The position numbers and the translations under genes are program-made. The notes beneath the pieces were generated by a model, which was not told the origin of the DNA, ran no database searches, and saw only the letters and a program-made list of their open reading frames with translations. From Saccharomycopsis malanga (taxonomy: Eukaryota; Ascomycota; Saccharomycetes; Ascoideales; Saccharomycopsidaceae), in NCBI GenBank assembly GCA_004014935.1, contig CP025326.1, positions 186,001 to 250,000 on the forward strand: DNA of 64,000 nucleotides, written 5' to 3'. Position 1 is the first letter of the stretch; every line of letters begins with the position of its first letter. Positions 55,923-64,000 of the stretch are shown one piece after another.

Positions 55923-56566
55923 ATGGTATGTTTTTTTTTGCGCAGAACAGTGGCAAACCCCTGGTGGCCGTTGGATGTAATTTCAGCTGCCTGGTGGCCG
56001 TATTTTAAGCATTGTATTAACAGAATATGTGTAGTCTAGATCAGGGTATGTTTCATTGCTCATTTCGCGGTAATAACCAACAAGATGTTAACATAATGTA
56101 GTGTTGCCGTTGCTGACGAATCGTTGGCCGCTTTCAATGAGTTGAAATTGGGAAAAAAATTCAAATTTGTCATCTTCGCATTGAACGACAAGAAAACCGA
56201 GATTGTTGTTAAGGAAACCTCAACCGAACAGGACTATGACAAGTTTTTGGAAACCTTGCCAGAAAACGACTGTAGATATGCTGTTTACGATTTCGAGTAC
56301 GAATTGGCTGCCGGAGAAGGAAAAAGATCAAAAATAGTTTTCTTCACCTGGTCTCCAGACACCGCCCCTGTTAGAGTATGTTTTTGGTTTTTGCACTTTT
56401 CAATTCGTAACTATTGTACTAACAAAAATAGAGCAAGATGGTTTACGCATCCTCCAAGGATGCTTTACGTCGTGCCTTGAACGGTGTTGCCTCTGACGTC
56501 CAAGGCACTGACTTTAGTGAAGTTGCCTACGAAACCGTTTTGGACAAGGTTAGTCGCGGTCACTAA
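55923..56566 (+). CDS. COF1: Cofilin, four exons including 3-nt and 11-nt exons
   Basis: Cofilin severs and depolymerises actin filaments. Joining 55923-55925 (ATG), 56035-56045 (TCTAGATCAGG), 56102-56375 and 56432-56566 gives 140 residues, [20 protein letters not shown] at the start. It continues with [40 protein letters not shown] and [20 protein letters not shown], ending KVSRGH. This is almost identical in layout to baker's yeast Cof1 (143). The three introns (109, 56 and 56 nt) all start GTATGT and end TAG; the third has TACTAAC, the others TATTAAC and TGTTAAC variants. The 11-nt exon is needed: joining ATG directly to 56102 shifts the frame, and the micro-exon restores the conserved SRSG. 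Confidence 0.92.
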
Positions 56567-56649
56567 GTAGTATATACCACTGTATTTTATATGTATAAAA
56601 GTTATAAACAATTAGGTGGTTTGCTTAACTGTAGGTTTTGGTTATGTTA

Positions 56650-56740
56650 TCAGGGCCGTATGGCTCAGTCTTTTTGGAAAAGAGAAAAAGACTTGGTAGG
56701 CTCAAGGGTGAGTCAATTATAATTGAGTATACTATGGAAC
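56650..56740 (+). mobile_element. Family A head fragment after COF1
   Basis: GGGCCGTATGGCTCAGTC, AGAGAAAAAGACTTGGTAGG and GGGTGAGTCAATTATAATTG match the 5' half of family A. The 3' half is absent; a decamer satellite begins about 60 bases later. Confidence 0.55.
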
Positions 56741-56801
56741 AGTACGAGGTTTTTCATCATATTTTTAATAACTGTAGTTATAAATAATGAGCAAAACCTA
56801 G

Positions 56802-57116
56802 CAAATACTAACAAATACTAACAAATACTAACAAATACTAACAAATACTAACAAATACTAACAAATACTAACAAATACTAACAAATACTAACAAATACTA
56901 ACAAATACTAACAAATACTAACAAATACTAACAAATACTAACAAATACTAACAAATACTAACAAATACTAACAAATACTAACAAATACTAACAAATACTA
57001 ACAAATACTAACAAATACTAACAAATACTAACAAATACTAACAAATACTAACAAATACTAACAAATACTAACAAATACTAACAAATACTAAAAAAACAAA
57101 TACTAACAAATACTAA
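56802..57116. repeat. Decamer satellite ACAAATACTA (about 31 units)
   Basis: Twenty-nine perfect units in two runs, broken once by AAAAAA near 57091, plus edge units. Each junction contains TACTAAC, the yeast intron branch-site heptamer. The same AATACTAACAAAT context ends two NTF2 introns in this window. Confidence 0.95.
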
Positions 57117-57629
57117 TAACCTCAAGTAAATTGGATAGATTGCAATAACAATAGAATTGAGTAAATCATATATTATAATAGTAATCGATTTTAGTAGATG
57201 AGATAAATTTTAGTGAGTTTGATCAAATCAAGCACCACTGGCAAACGGCAGGGCTTATGGTGAACTACACTAGAAGATCCAACATACATTAATATTCATT
57301 GAATACAAAAAAAAAAAGATCCTGCTTGACAAACAATCCAGTAACATTATCAGAAACTTGAGAAGCATTACCAGCATGGGTGGTTTCGTTTCTTTTGGTT
57401 CAATTTGAATAAGGTGTCGTAATTTGTTTTATTTCCGGACATCTTTATCTTAAAAATGTATTTATTTTGGCCGGTCGTCTACGCTTCCATTGGTGATTCC
57501 CATTAGAATAAAGAATACCAGACAAAGTAGCTGATCGGAACCGATTAGCGCCAGCACCAATGTTTATTACGTTATCTACAGTAACATTCTAGATTCCATA
57601 ATTTTGACCTATTACATGTCATATTTGAA
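57117..57629. other. Gene-free stretch with a possible minus-strand gene fragment
   Basis: On the minus strand an ATG at about 57445 opens MSGNKTNYDTLFKLNQKKRN, which looks gene-like. It stops after about 24 codons, and a second frame (GNASQVSDNVTGLFVKQD) takes over for about 20 more. It may be a decayed or intron-split gene, or chance. I cannot name it. An AAAAAAAAAAAG run lies near 57306. Confidence 0.25.
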
Positions 57630-57725
57630 AAGTAGTAATAATATAATATATTTCGGACCAAGTACAAGTTAATTCTGTATATACCCGCAATGTCTAAAGG
57701 GACTTGGTAAAACCCAGTGGGAAAA
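57630..57725 (-). mobile_element. Family A fragment next to a decamer satellite
   Basis: Reverse copy with AGTAATAATATAATATATT tail, GGACCAAGTACAAGTTAATT, and AAGGGACTTGGTAAAACCCA. It is cut at about 57725, where the next satellite starts. Confidence 0.6.
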
Positions 57726-57740
57726 ATACAATTATTATTG

Positions 57741-58007
57741 ATTATTATCAATTATTATCAATTATTATCAATTATTATCAATTATTATCAATTATTATCA
57801 ATTATTATCAATTATTATCAATTATTATCAATTATTATCAATTATTATCAATTATTATCAATTATTATCAATTATTATCAATTATTATCAATTATTATCA
57901 ATTATTATCAATTATTATCAATTATTATCAATTATTATCAATTATTATCAATTATTATCAATTATTATCAATTATTATCAGTTATTATCAGTTATTATCA
58001 ATTATTA
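57741..58007. repeat. Decamer satellite ATTATTATCA (about 26 units)
   Basis: Twenty-six units, two of them with G in first position near the right end. The unit length equals that of the satellite 600 bases to the left but the sequence differs. It lies 215 bases before the RIC1 start. Confidence 0.95.
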
Positions 58008-58221
58008 ACACTACAGTCACTAAACCCATTTACTCCTACATAAAATTAGCTAATTATACCATAAATTTCAATATTTATGAATAAATGTCCTTTTGCTGAT
58101 CAATAAATCCATATTACCTTCTTGTTTTTCATAATTGACACTTGTTTTCGCTATCAATTCCATAAATCCATACACGTGACTGTTTTATTAAGCTATATAG
58201 CCAAGATGTGGTGTGCAAGTG

Positions 58222-61197
58222 ATGTTAATATACACGAATAACAAACCATCAAAAATGTTATGGCCATTATTGACCCCTTCAGAGCTTGAAATTGCTGGAC
58301 TAGCCAATGGGGATTCATTAGTACAGGTGGCATTGATCCCAGAGAATGTAAAGGTGCCTTTTGCTGTGATATCCAAGACATCCATACATATTTTCAATCA
58401 AAAGCCGGTATCAATACTTGGGGCACATGTAAGATCTAAAGAATCGTTACAAACTTATGGATATAATGAATCTGTAGGTAATTCCAAGAATGGGGAATTG
58501 CTTGCTGTCAAAACATCCAAGAATTTCTTGTTGATATATTCAATATATGGGCCTTGGATGAACAAATCTGCCAAATACGAGGTGCTACATGTATATAACG
58601 AATCAGATCATCTTGTGCAGGATGTGTATCCTGTAGATAAGAATATGTCATTTTTCAGTTTTTCTGCCTTCTCCAAGAATGACAATGTGGATGACGACAA
58701 TGTAGATGTTGGAGATGACACAGAGGCCAATGAGAATGAACAAGATGACAATGCCAAGTTGCATGACGGTGGACTCAGATTGCGTCTTACTTTGAAGATA
58801 TCCAACGAATTGATTGGATATCACTTTCTTCCTTCTGGCCACCTTTGTGTGTTGACAAATAAGAAGAAAAGTGTAGTGGTGGATAATGAAGAAGAAGAAA
58901 ACAGTGTTGCCATACAGATCTTGAGTATAAAAGATGCTCATGAAGGGGTGAAATCGTATTTTATTGACGATTTTGCCTGGTTTAATGAGCTGGGCTTTGT
59001 AAATGTAATACAATTTGAGTATCATGAGGAATGGAATCTATTTTCTTTCATCACCAATAACGGCAACTGCTGGGTATTTCGTTCCAATGGCGAAAATACA
59101 GTTGATTTGGACCAGACAGATGGATTTTGTTTATATTCTAAATGCAATGCTGTCAAAGTAATCCTCAACTATGCTTTCAAATTAATACTCATCATCACAG
59201 CCGACAATGATATTTTATTTTACAACCTACAAAGCTTTCCCAGCAAAAACTTACAGCTTTTGAAACAGTTCAACAAGCCATTGAACTCTAAAGATATTGT
59301 AAACTTGAAATTTTGCCGTAACGAGCGCTTTATGGTAGTGTTATACAGCAACGGCTGGTGTTTATTGTCTATATTCGGAAACATCAACTTTTCCACTTTT
59401 GATTATGATGACAATCTAGGAATCACTCAGACACCTACCAGTCATCCCGATAATTGGTTCACTAATGTGAAAGACGTAGATTTTTATTCAAATGATTCCA
59501 ACTTGTTATTTCTCCATGATTATGGCATATACATGTTTAGTTTGCTAAGGTGGAACGCCTTAGATGTCCAGAGCGATGGGAATACCAAAAGACCCATTTT
59601 GTATCACGACTCTCTCATATACATTTTCAAAAGTATTGATTATGTGAACATGTTGGGGGGAAATGGCTCTTCCATGGACGACAAAACCTCCCAGGTTTAT
59701 GATAATAAGGAATTGGCTACTTGCTGGAATATTCTAGATGTTCCATCAAGACGGTTTGTTCACATTGACCCTATAAGGTACCTAAGTATATCTAACAATG
59801 GATTAAATCTTGTTTTATACGGTATGCAAAACTTGGTTCTTTATACGTTTTCCCATAACAAGTGGAAAACGTTTACCGATATCGATCTAGATGTAAATTG
59901 CAATATTGTGTGGTGGAAAAATGAGTATTTCTTCTTGGATAACTATAACCCTGAAACCAAAAAACACGAATTGCTAATGTTCAATATAGGCAAGATCGCT
60001 AACAATATTTCTCTGGAATTCAGTTCGAATTGTATAATCTGGAAATATGAGTTTAATTCCAGGCTCAAATATATCAATCTAGACGAGTCTTTGAATGAGC
60101 TTTTAATAGTCACCCAGGATTCATTTTTATTTACATTCAAACTATCTCAAGTCTTGAAAGTGGATAGAAAACAGGTATTCATAAACTTGCATGTAAAGCT
60201 TTCTTTAAATATGGATATCAGTGGAAAGCTGGGGAACTTTAGCCTCATCAAGGTGAATGACGTTTCTAACAATCTTCTTGTACTCAATAATGGCGATTTG
60301 TTTTATCTCAATCTAGCCGAGAATTCCAACAAATGTGAAACCTTGTTGATGTACACCAATATTGAATTCATAAATAAAATCGGAAACTCGTTCTATTTTT
60401 TCAACGGTGATGATATCTTATACTTGAATACCATTCCATCAAACTATACAAAGTCTGATTCGCTCATCCCATTGAAAATCTCCAATTTTGATGACCAATT
60501 CTATCCTTTGATCTTGAATTCGTCCAAAGACTTCTATATCATAGGTTTGACTGTAGACATCATTACTTCCAGAAACTGCAAAATATTAAAACTTTTGAAC
60601 AACAAAAAGTATTTTCTTCATGATTTATTGAATTTCGAGCTCAATAACCTTCTCGAAAACTCCTCGATTAATGAGAAACTACAAGACATTTATAAAACGT
60701 ACAAAGATTCTTGCAATATTAATTACAGCTTGGAATTGCTATTATACATGGTCACTACTAAAAGTGATGCCGATTCCAAACTAAAATTTTTGTTGCAATT
60801 AATCTTGAAATTCGACTCTTATTTGAACATTATTGCTAAATGTTTACGAAAAATCGAGATTCAGTATTGGGACAGAATCTTCTCACAACTACAGCAGACT
60901 CCGAAAGATCTTCTACATCAATGCATCAACATGAAAGATTATCAAACTGCTGGCTATTACTTGATCATTTGTCTTAGTCATCAGGCAAACTCAAAAATTG
61001 TAGAAAAAGACGAAATTACCATGGATGATAGAAACGAAATTTTGCTGTTTTTGAAAATCATTGTGGATAATTTGAATAACCCAATTTATAACAAAAACAA
61101 TCAGTTGTGGGATATGGGGATTGAGTTGATCCGTTTCTTGAAAGTTTTGGATACATCTGGAAGCGTTCTCCAAGAGGCAATCAAGTTTTTGAATTAA
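58222..61197 (+). CDS. RIC1: Ric1, subunit of the Ric1-Rgp1 GEF for Ypt6
   Basis: Ric1 with Rgp1 activates the Golgi Rab Ypt6 for endosome-to-Golgi traffic. From this ATG the protein has 991 residues. The N-terminal part carries the Ric1 signature: MLWPLLTPSELEI, VISKTSIHIFNQKPVSIL, HVRSKESLQTYGYNESVG and TSKNFLLIYSIYG. It is built as a beta-propeller over some 700 residues, with DDFAWFNELGFVNV and YGMQNLVLYTFSHNKW. A helical C-terminal RIC1 domain follows (NYSLELLLYMVTTKSD, LILKFDSYLNIIAKCLRKIE, YWDRIFSQLQQTP). The ATG at 58255 (MLWPLL) aligns best with known family starts and may be the true one. A 12-codon upstream frame starts at 58206. Codon use is AT-rich, unlike RPO41. Confidence 0.88.
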   Translation: MLIYTNNKPSKMLWPLLTPSELEIAGLANGDSLVQVALIPENVKVPFAVISKTSIHIFNQKPVSILGAHVRSKESLQTYGYNESVGNSKNGELLAVKTSKNFLLIYSIYGPWMNKSAKYEVLHVYNESDHLVQDVYPVDKNMSFFSFSAFSKNDNVDDDNVDVGDDTEANENEQDDNAKLHDGGLRLRLTLKISNELIGYHFLPSGHLCVLTNKKKSVVVDNEEEENSVAIQILSIKDAHEGVKSYFIDDFAWFNELGFVNVIQFEYHEEWNLFSFITNNGNCWVFRSNGENTVDLDQTDGFCLYSKCNAVKVILNYAFKLILIITADNDILFYNLQSFPSKNLQLLKQFNKPLNSKDIVNLKFCRNERFMVVLYSNGWCLLSIFGNINFSTFDYDDNLGITQTPTSHPDNWFTNVKDVDFYSNDSNLLFLHDYGIYMFSLLRWNALDVQSDGNTKRPILYHDSLIYIFKSIDYVNMLGGNGSSMDDKTSQVYDNKELATCWNILDVPSRRFVHIDPIRYLSISNNGLNLVLYGMQNLVLYTFSHNKWKTFTDIDLDVNCNIVWWKNEYFFLDNYNPETKKHELLMFNIGKIANNISLEFSSNCIIWKYEFNSRLKYINLDESLNELLIVTQDSFLFTFKLSQVLKVDRKQVFINLHVKLSLNMDISGKLGNFSLIKVNDVSNNLLVLNNGDLFYLNLAENSNKCETLLMYTNIEFINKIGNSFYFFNGDDILYLNTIPSNYTKSDSLIPLKISNFDDQFYPLILNSSKDFYIIGLTVDIITSRNCKILKLLNNKKYFLHDLLNFELNNLLENSSINEKLQDIYKTYKDSCNINYSLELLLYMVTTKSDADSKLKFLLQLILKFDSYLNIIAKCLRKIEIQYWDRIFSQLQQTPKDLLHQCINMKDYQTAGYYLIICLSHQANSKIVEKDEITMDDRNEILLFLKIIVDNLNNPIYNKNNQLWDMGIELIRFLKVLDTSGSVLQEAIKFLN

Positions 61198-61204
61198 TCG
61201 TTAA

Positions 61205-61465
61205 AGACCACTGGGCCGTATGGAAAAAAAAAGACCGCACAGTAATACGGGTTCGATTGCCAGCACGAACATTTTTTACGATGCTGAACGTGATTCCACA
61301 GGCAAGTGTAACTGTCTGAAGCACGAGCTGCACCAATAAATTCTCAGTTTCCTACCAAGTGACAAGTTTATGGGCTGGATTCCCCACTGAATTTTACCAA
61401 GTCCCTTCAGACATGGCGCGTATGTACGAAAGTGATATGTATTGGGCTCGAAATATATGATCTTA
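61205..61465 (+). mobile_element. Family A element, long form with B-box-like motif
   Basis: The head CACTGGGCCGTATGG is followed by ACGGGTTCGATTGCC (close to the pol III B box GGTTCGANTCC). Then come the long-form block TTTACGATGCTGAACGTGAT and GGCAAGTGTAACTGTC, the CATGGCGCGTATGTACG block, and ATTGGGCTCGAAATA with a TTATAATATTG tail. It begins eight bases after the RIC1 stop codon. Confidence 0.6.
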
Positions 61466-61593
61466 TAATATTGTTGGGCAGGCAAGTTGAGATTATTACA
61501 TGTGGCCAATATACAAATACACTTATTATTGAATATCCACTCTACGTCCATAAGGCAATCAAGGTTGTAATTTTATAATATTAATAAGGAAAA

Positions 61594-61640
61594 ATGGCCG
61601 CTAGGCCGTATGGCTCAGTGCTCTTGGATAAGAGAAAGAA
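61594..61640 (+). mobile_element. Family A head fragment before tRNA-Ala
   Basis: GGCCGCTAGGCCGTATGGCTCAGTG then CTCTTGGATAAGAGAAAGAA is a head without body (written here in two parts). It lies about 40 bases past the 3' end of the tRNA-Ala gene, which is on the other strand. Confidence 0.5.
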
Positions 61641-61680
61641 AAAAAAAATAATAAAAACAGTAAAAAACAAGTAAAAAAAA

Positions 61681-61753
61681 TGGACGAGACAGGAATCGAA
61701 CCAGTGACCTTCTGCTTGCAAGGCAGACGCGCTACCAACTACGCCACACGCCC
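61681..61753 (-). tRNA. tRNA-Ala (TGC)
   Basis: On the minus strand the gene starts GGGCGTGTGGCGTAGTTGGT (A box TGGCGTAGTTGG). It has anticodon stem TCTGC/GCAGA with loop CTTGCAA (anticodon TGC), T-arm with GGTTCGATTCC (B box) and ends GTCCA. It is 73 nt with no intron. A T run follows on the coding strand. The acceptor stem has one mismatch, tolerable given the otherwise canonical arms. Confidence 0.93.
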
Positions 61754-62282
61754 AATTGTTGAACTTTAATTTTTTGAGCATTACTGCTCACATTACACAT
61801 TGCACGTGACTATCACATTATTTTTCACATTTTTCACTTACTACGTGGCCTTTTTGAGTGGGAAAACCTGTGGTGTTTAAAAAAACCTAAAAGTGTCTTG
61901 AACGAGCAGGTTTAGAAAGATGTTTGACTATGAGTAAATTGACATGTATAACCAACGTATAAGAATGACATACGACCCCCGTCACGACGGTAAATCCAAA
62001 TAACATATGGGGTGTAAACGGATATACTGCGATTACCCGCCCAACAAATATGGGCCAATGGCGTAACGCGTATTCTGGGGATGGTTTGCAGCACGGATGT
62101 AGCTAGCCAGTGTAAGAAGCGAGGGCTTTTCTTTGGGCTTTTTTTTTTTTTTTTCGTCAGTTTTATATAACTAACAGAGGAGTTCCACAACACATTTGGT
62201 TTTTTTTTGTCCAGATTTTTTTCTTGCAAACCACCATTTGGATTTCCCCAACAAGTCTAAATATAATAGTTTTATATTCAAG
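61754..62282. promoter_or_regulatory. Region upstream of ATP1
   Basis: No gene. CACGTG occurs near 61804, a T run at about 62141-62154, and a CCAACAAATATGGGCCAATGG stretch near 62040 with two CCAA(T)-type words that could bind a HAP complex (written as overlapping parts CCAACAAATATGG and GGCCAATGG). The last 40 bases before the ATG are a pyrimidine- and A-rich leader. Confidence 0.4.
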
Positions 62283-64000
62283 ATGCTTTCAAGACAAGTT
62301 TTGAGATCTGCTACCAGATTAGCTGTCGCCAACACTTCGCGTGTTGCATTGACAAGAGTTGTATGTTTAATGGTTTTTAGTCAGATGGCGAGCGATTAGA
62401 ATTGAATTATGAAATGATTTTTCCAGGTTTTTTGCGAAACGGGTATAAGTTGTTAAAAAGCAGTATTGCGATGTGGTTGGTGTTTGATTTAGTGGAGAAA
62501 TCATTCTTGTAATAATAATAATTCAATAATCACTCGATTTGTATTGAAATATTGACATGTGTAATAATAATACTAACATATTCTAGGCTCGTCCAGCTTT
62601 GCTCATTGCAGGCCGTCGTTATGCTACTGCCAAGGCTCAACCAACCGAGGTTTCTTCTATTTTGGAAGAGAAGATTAGAGGTGTTTCTGAAGAGTCTAAT
62701 TTGAATGAAACCGGTAGAGTTTTGTCTGTTGGGTAAGTATTGTGAAATGTGATTGTAGGATGGATTGTTGATTGATAATTGTTGATTGTTGATGATTAAT
62801 AATTGATTATTATTATTATTGATAATTGATTGATTATTGATTGATCATTAATAATTGGTCATTATTATTTAATAACTGATTATGAACTATGATTTAATTG
62901 ATTATTGGTCGATTATTCAATAATTTATTGATTATTGATCGATTTAACAATTTATTGATTATTGATCGATTATTTAACAATTTCTTAATAATTTCTCAAG
63001 AGTCCCTCAATAATCCCTCACTCAATCACCTATTCATCATATTTTCAAACACATATTAACAAGATTTAGTGATGGTATTGCTCGTGTTTTTGGTTTGAAC
63101 AATTGTCAAGCTGAAGAATTGGTTGAATTTTCCTCCGGAGTTAAGGGTATGGCTCTTAACTTGGAACCAGGTCAAGTTGGTATTGTCTTGTTTGGTTCTG
63201 ACAGATTGGTCAAGGAAGGAGAAACCGTTAAAAGAACCGGTAAGATTGTTGAAGTTGGTGTTGGTCCAGAATTATTAGGAAGAGTTGTTGATGCTTTGGG
63301 TAATCCAGTTGATGGTAAAGGACCAATTGGTGCCAGTGGCACTTCTAGAGCTCAATTGAAAGCACCAGGCATTTTGCCAAGAACTTCTGTTTCCGAACCA
63401 ATGCAAACTGGTTTGAAATCTGTTGATGCTTTGGTTCCTATTGGAAGAGGTCAAAGAGAATTGATTATTGGTGACCGTCAAACCGGTAAGACCGCTGTTG
63501 CTTTAGACACTATTTTGAACCAAAAAAGATGGAACGACGGTAATGACGAAAAGAAAAAATTGTATTGTGTTTATGTTGCTGTTGGTCAAAAGAGATCTAC
63601 AGTTGCTCAATTTGTCCAAACTTTGGAACAACACGATGCTCTTAAATACTCCATTGTTGTTGCTGCCACTGCTTCCGAAGCCGCCCCATTGCAATACTTG
63701 GCTCCTTTCACCGGTTCTGCCATTGGTGAATGGTTCAGAGACAATGGTAAACACGCTTTGATCATCTTCGATGACTTGTCCAAACAAGCTGTTGCTTACC
63801 GTCAATTGTCCTTGTTATTGAGACGTCCTCCTGGAAGAGAAGCTTACCCTGGTGATGTCTTCTACTTGCATTCCAGATTGTTGGAAAGAGCTGCTAAATT
63901 GTCTGACAAGTTGGGCGGTGGTTCCTTGACCGCCTTGCCAGTTATTGAAACCCAAGGTGGTGATGTTTCTGCTTATATTCCAACCAACGTCATTTCCATT
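62283..64000 (+). CDS. ATP1: ATP synthase F1 subunit alpha, 5' part, three exons so far
   Basis: Atp1 is the alpha subunit of mitochondrial F1. Exons 62283-62360, 62587-62732 and 63070 to the window edge join in frame. The product begins with a presequence ([20 protein letters not shown], then [14 protein letters not shown]). It continues [40 protein letters not shown], the P-loop GDRQTGKTA and [20 protein letters not shown]. It runs off the right edge at TNVISI, with roughly 130 residues missing. Intron 1 (226 nt) starts GTATGT, with TACTAAC before TTCTAG. Intron 2 (337 nt) starts GTAAGT, with TATTAAC before TTTAG, and is full of ATTATTGAT words. Baker's yeast ATP1 has no intron. Codon use shows the strong bias of a highly expressed gene. 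Confidence 0.97.

Noticed and set aside
57704-58084. Frames with INYYQLLSI repeats
   Set aside because: They are translations of the ATTATTATCA satellite.
61912-62229. 105-codon basic frame upstream of ATP1
   Set aside because: It has no ATG at its start and lies in a poly-T and promoter region.

Overview
The window is nuclear DNA of an ascomycete budding yeast (Saccharomycotina). The evidence is a set of recognisable yeast orthologues (STR3, NTF2, CHL1, RPO41, SNF7, SLM3, COX12, GRC3, SPC19, SSH1, PRP6, COF1, RIC1, ATP1), yeast-type introns (mostly 5' GTATGT, branch site TACTAAC, YAG), small nuclear tRNA genes and AT-rich gene deserts. I could not assign a genus, and no conserved CUG codon let me decide the CUG reading. 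Compared with baker's yeast the short, highly expressed genes carry more introns: NTF2 and COF1 are broken into micro-exons, COX12 has one intron and ATP1 has two near its start.

Layout. 0-3 kb: a last-exon fragment, a decayed minus-strand gene resembling MED17, a 40-bp minisatellite, and STR3 (cystathionine beta-lyase). 3-8 kb: dispersed repeats, intron-rich NTF2, and a run of about 72 TTA units. 8-13 kb: a SUT1-like zinc-cluster regulator, tRNA-Gly(GCC) and a beta-propeller protein. 13-18.8 kb: a gene desert with a minisatellite, dispersed repeats and a mirror-arranged cluster of four fold-back elements rich in TCACGTGA. 18.9-30.2 kb: CHL1, a YIM1-like reductase, AT-rich repeats and RPO41. 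30-33.5 kb: a dense patch of dispersed repeats. 33.5-47.4 kb: SNF7, SLM3 divergent from an unidentified 909-residue protein, COX12 divergent from GRC3, SPC19, tRNA-Phe, an 18S rRNA fragment and SSH1. 48-56.6 kb: a Ume6-like zinc-cluster protein, a GPI-type cell-wall protein, a tiny likely mitochondrial protein, PRP6, a possible dynactin p24 subunit and COF1. 56.6-64 kb: two decamer satellites, RIC1, tRNA-Ala(TGC) and the 5' part of ATP1.

The genes form no single pathway. Several serve mitochondria (RPO41, SLM3, COX12, ATP1), others splicing (PRP6), chromosome segregation (CHL1, SPC19), membrane traffic (SNF7, SSH1, RIC1) and actin (COF1).

The most unusual content lies between the genes. About 25 copies or fragments of one short repeat ('family A') and seven of another ('family B') carry tRNA-like heads with pol III A-box motifs. 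Many A copies end in TTA-type tails, and two of the longest microsatellites have grown from such tails. They look like tRNA-derived SINEs, which are rare in budding yeasts. The other notable items are the fold-back array, an NTF2 start codon apparently created by splicing, and a COF1 gene whose first exon is only ATG and whose second exon is 11 nt.
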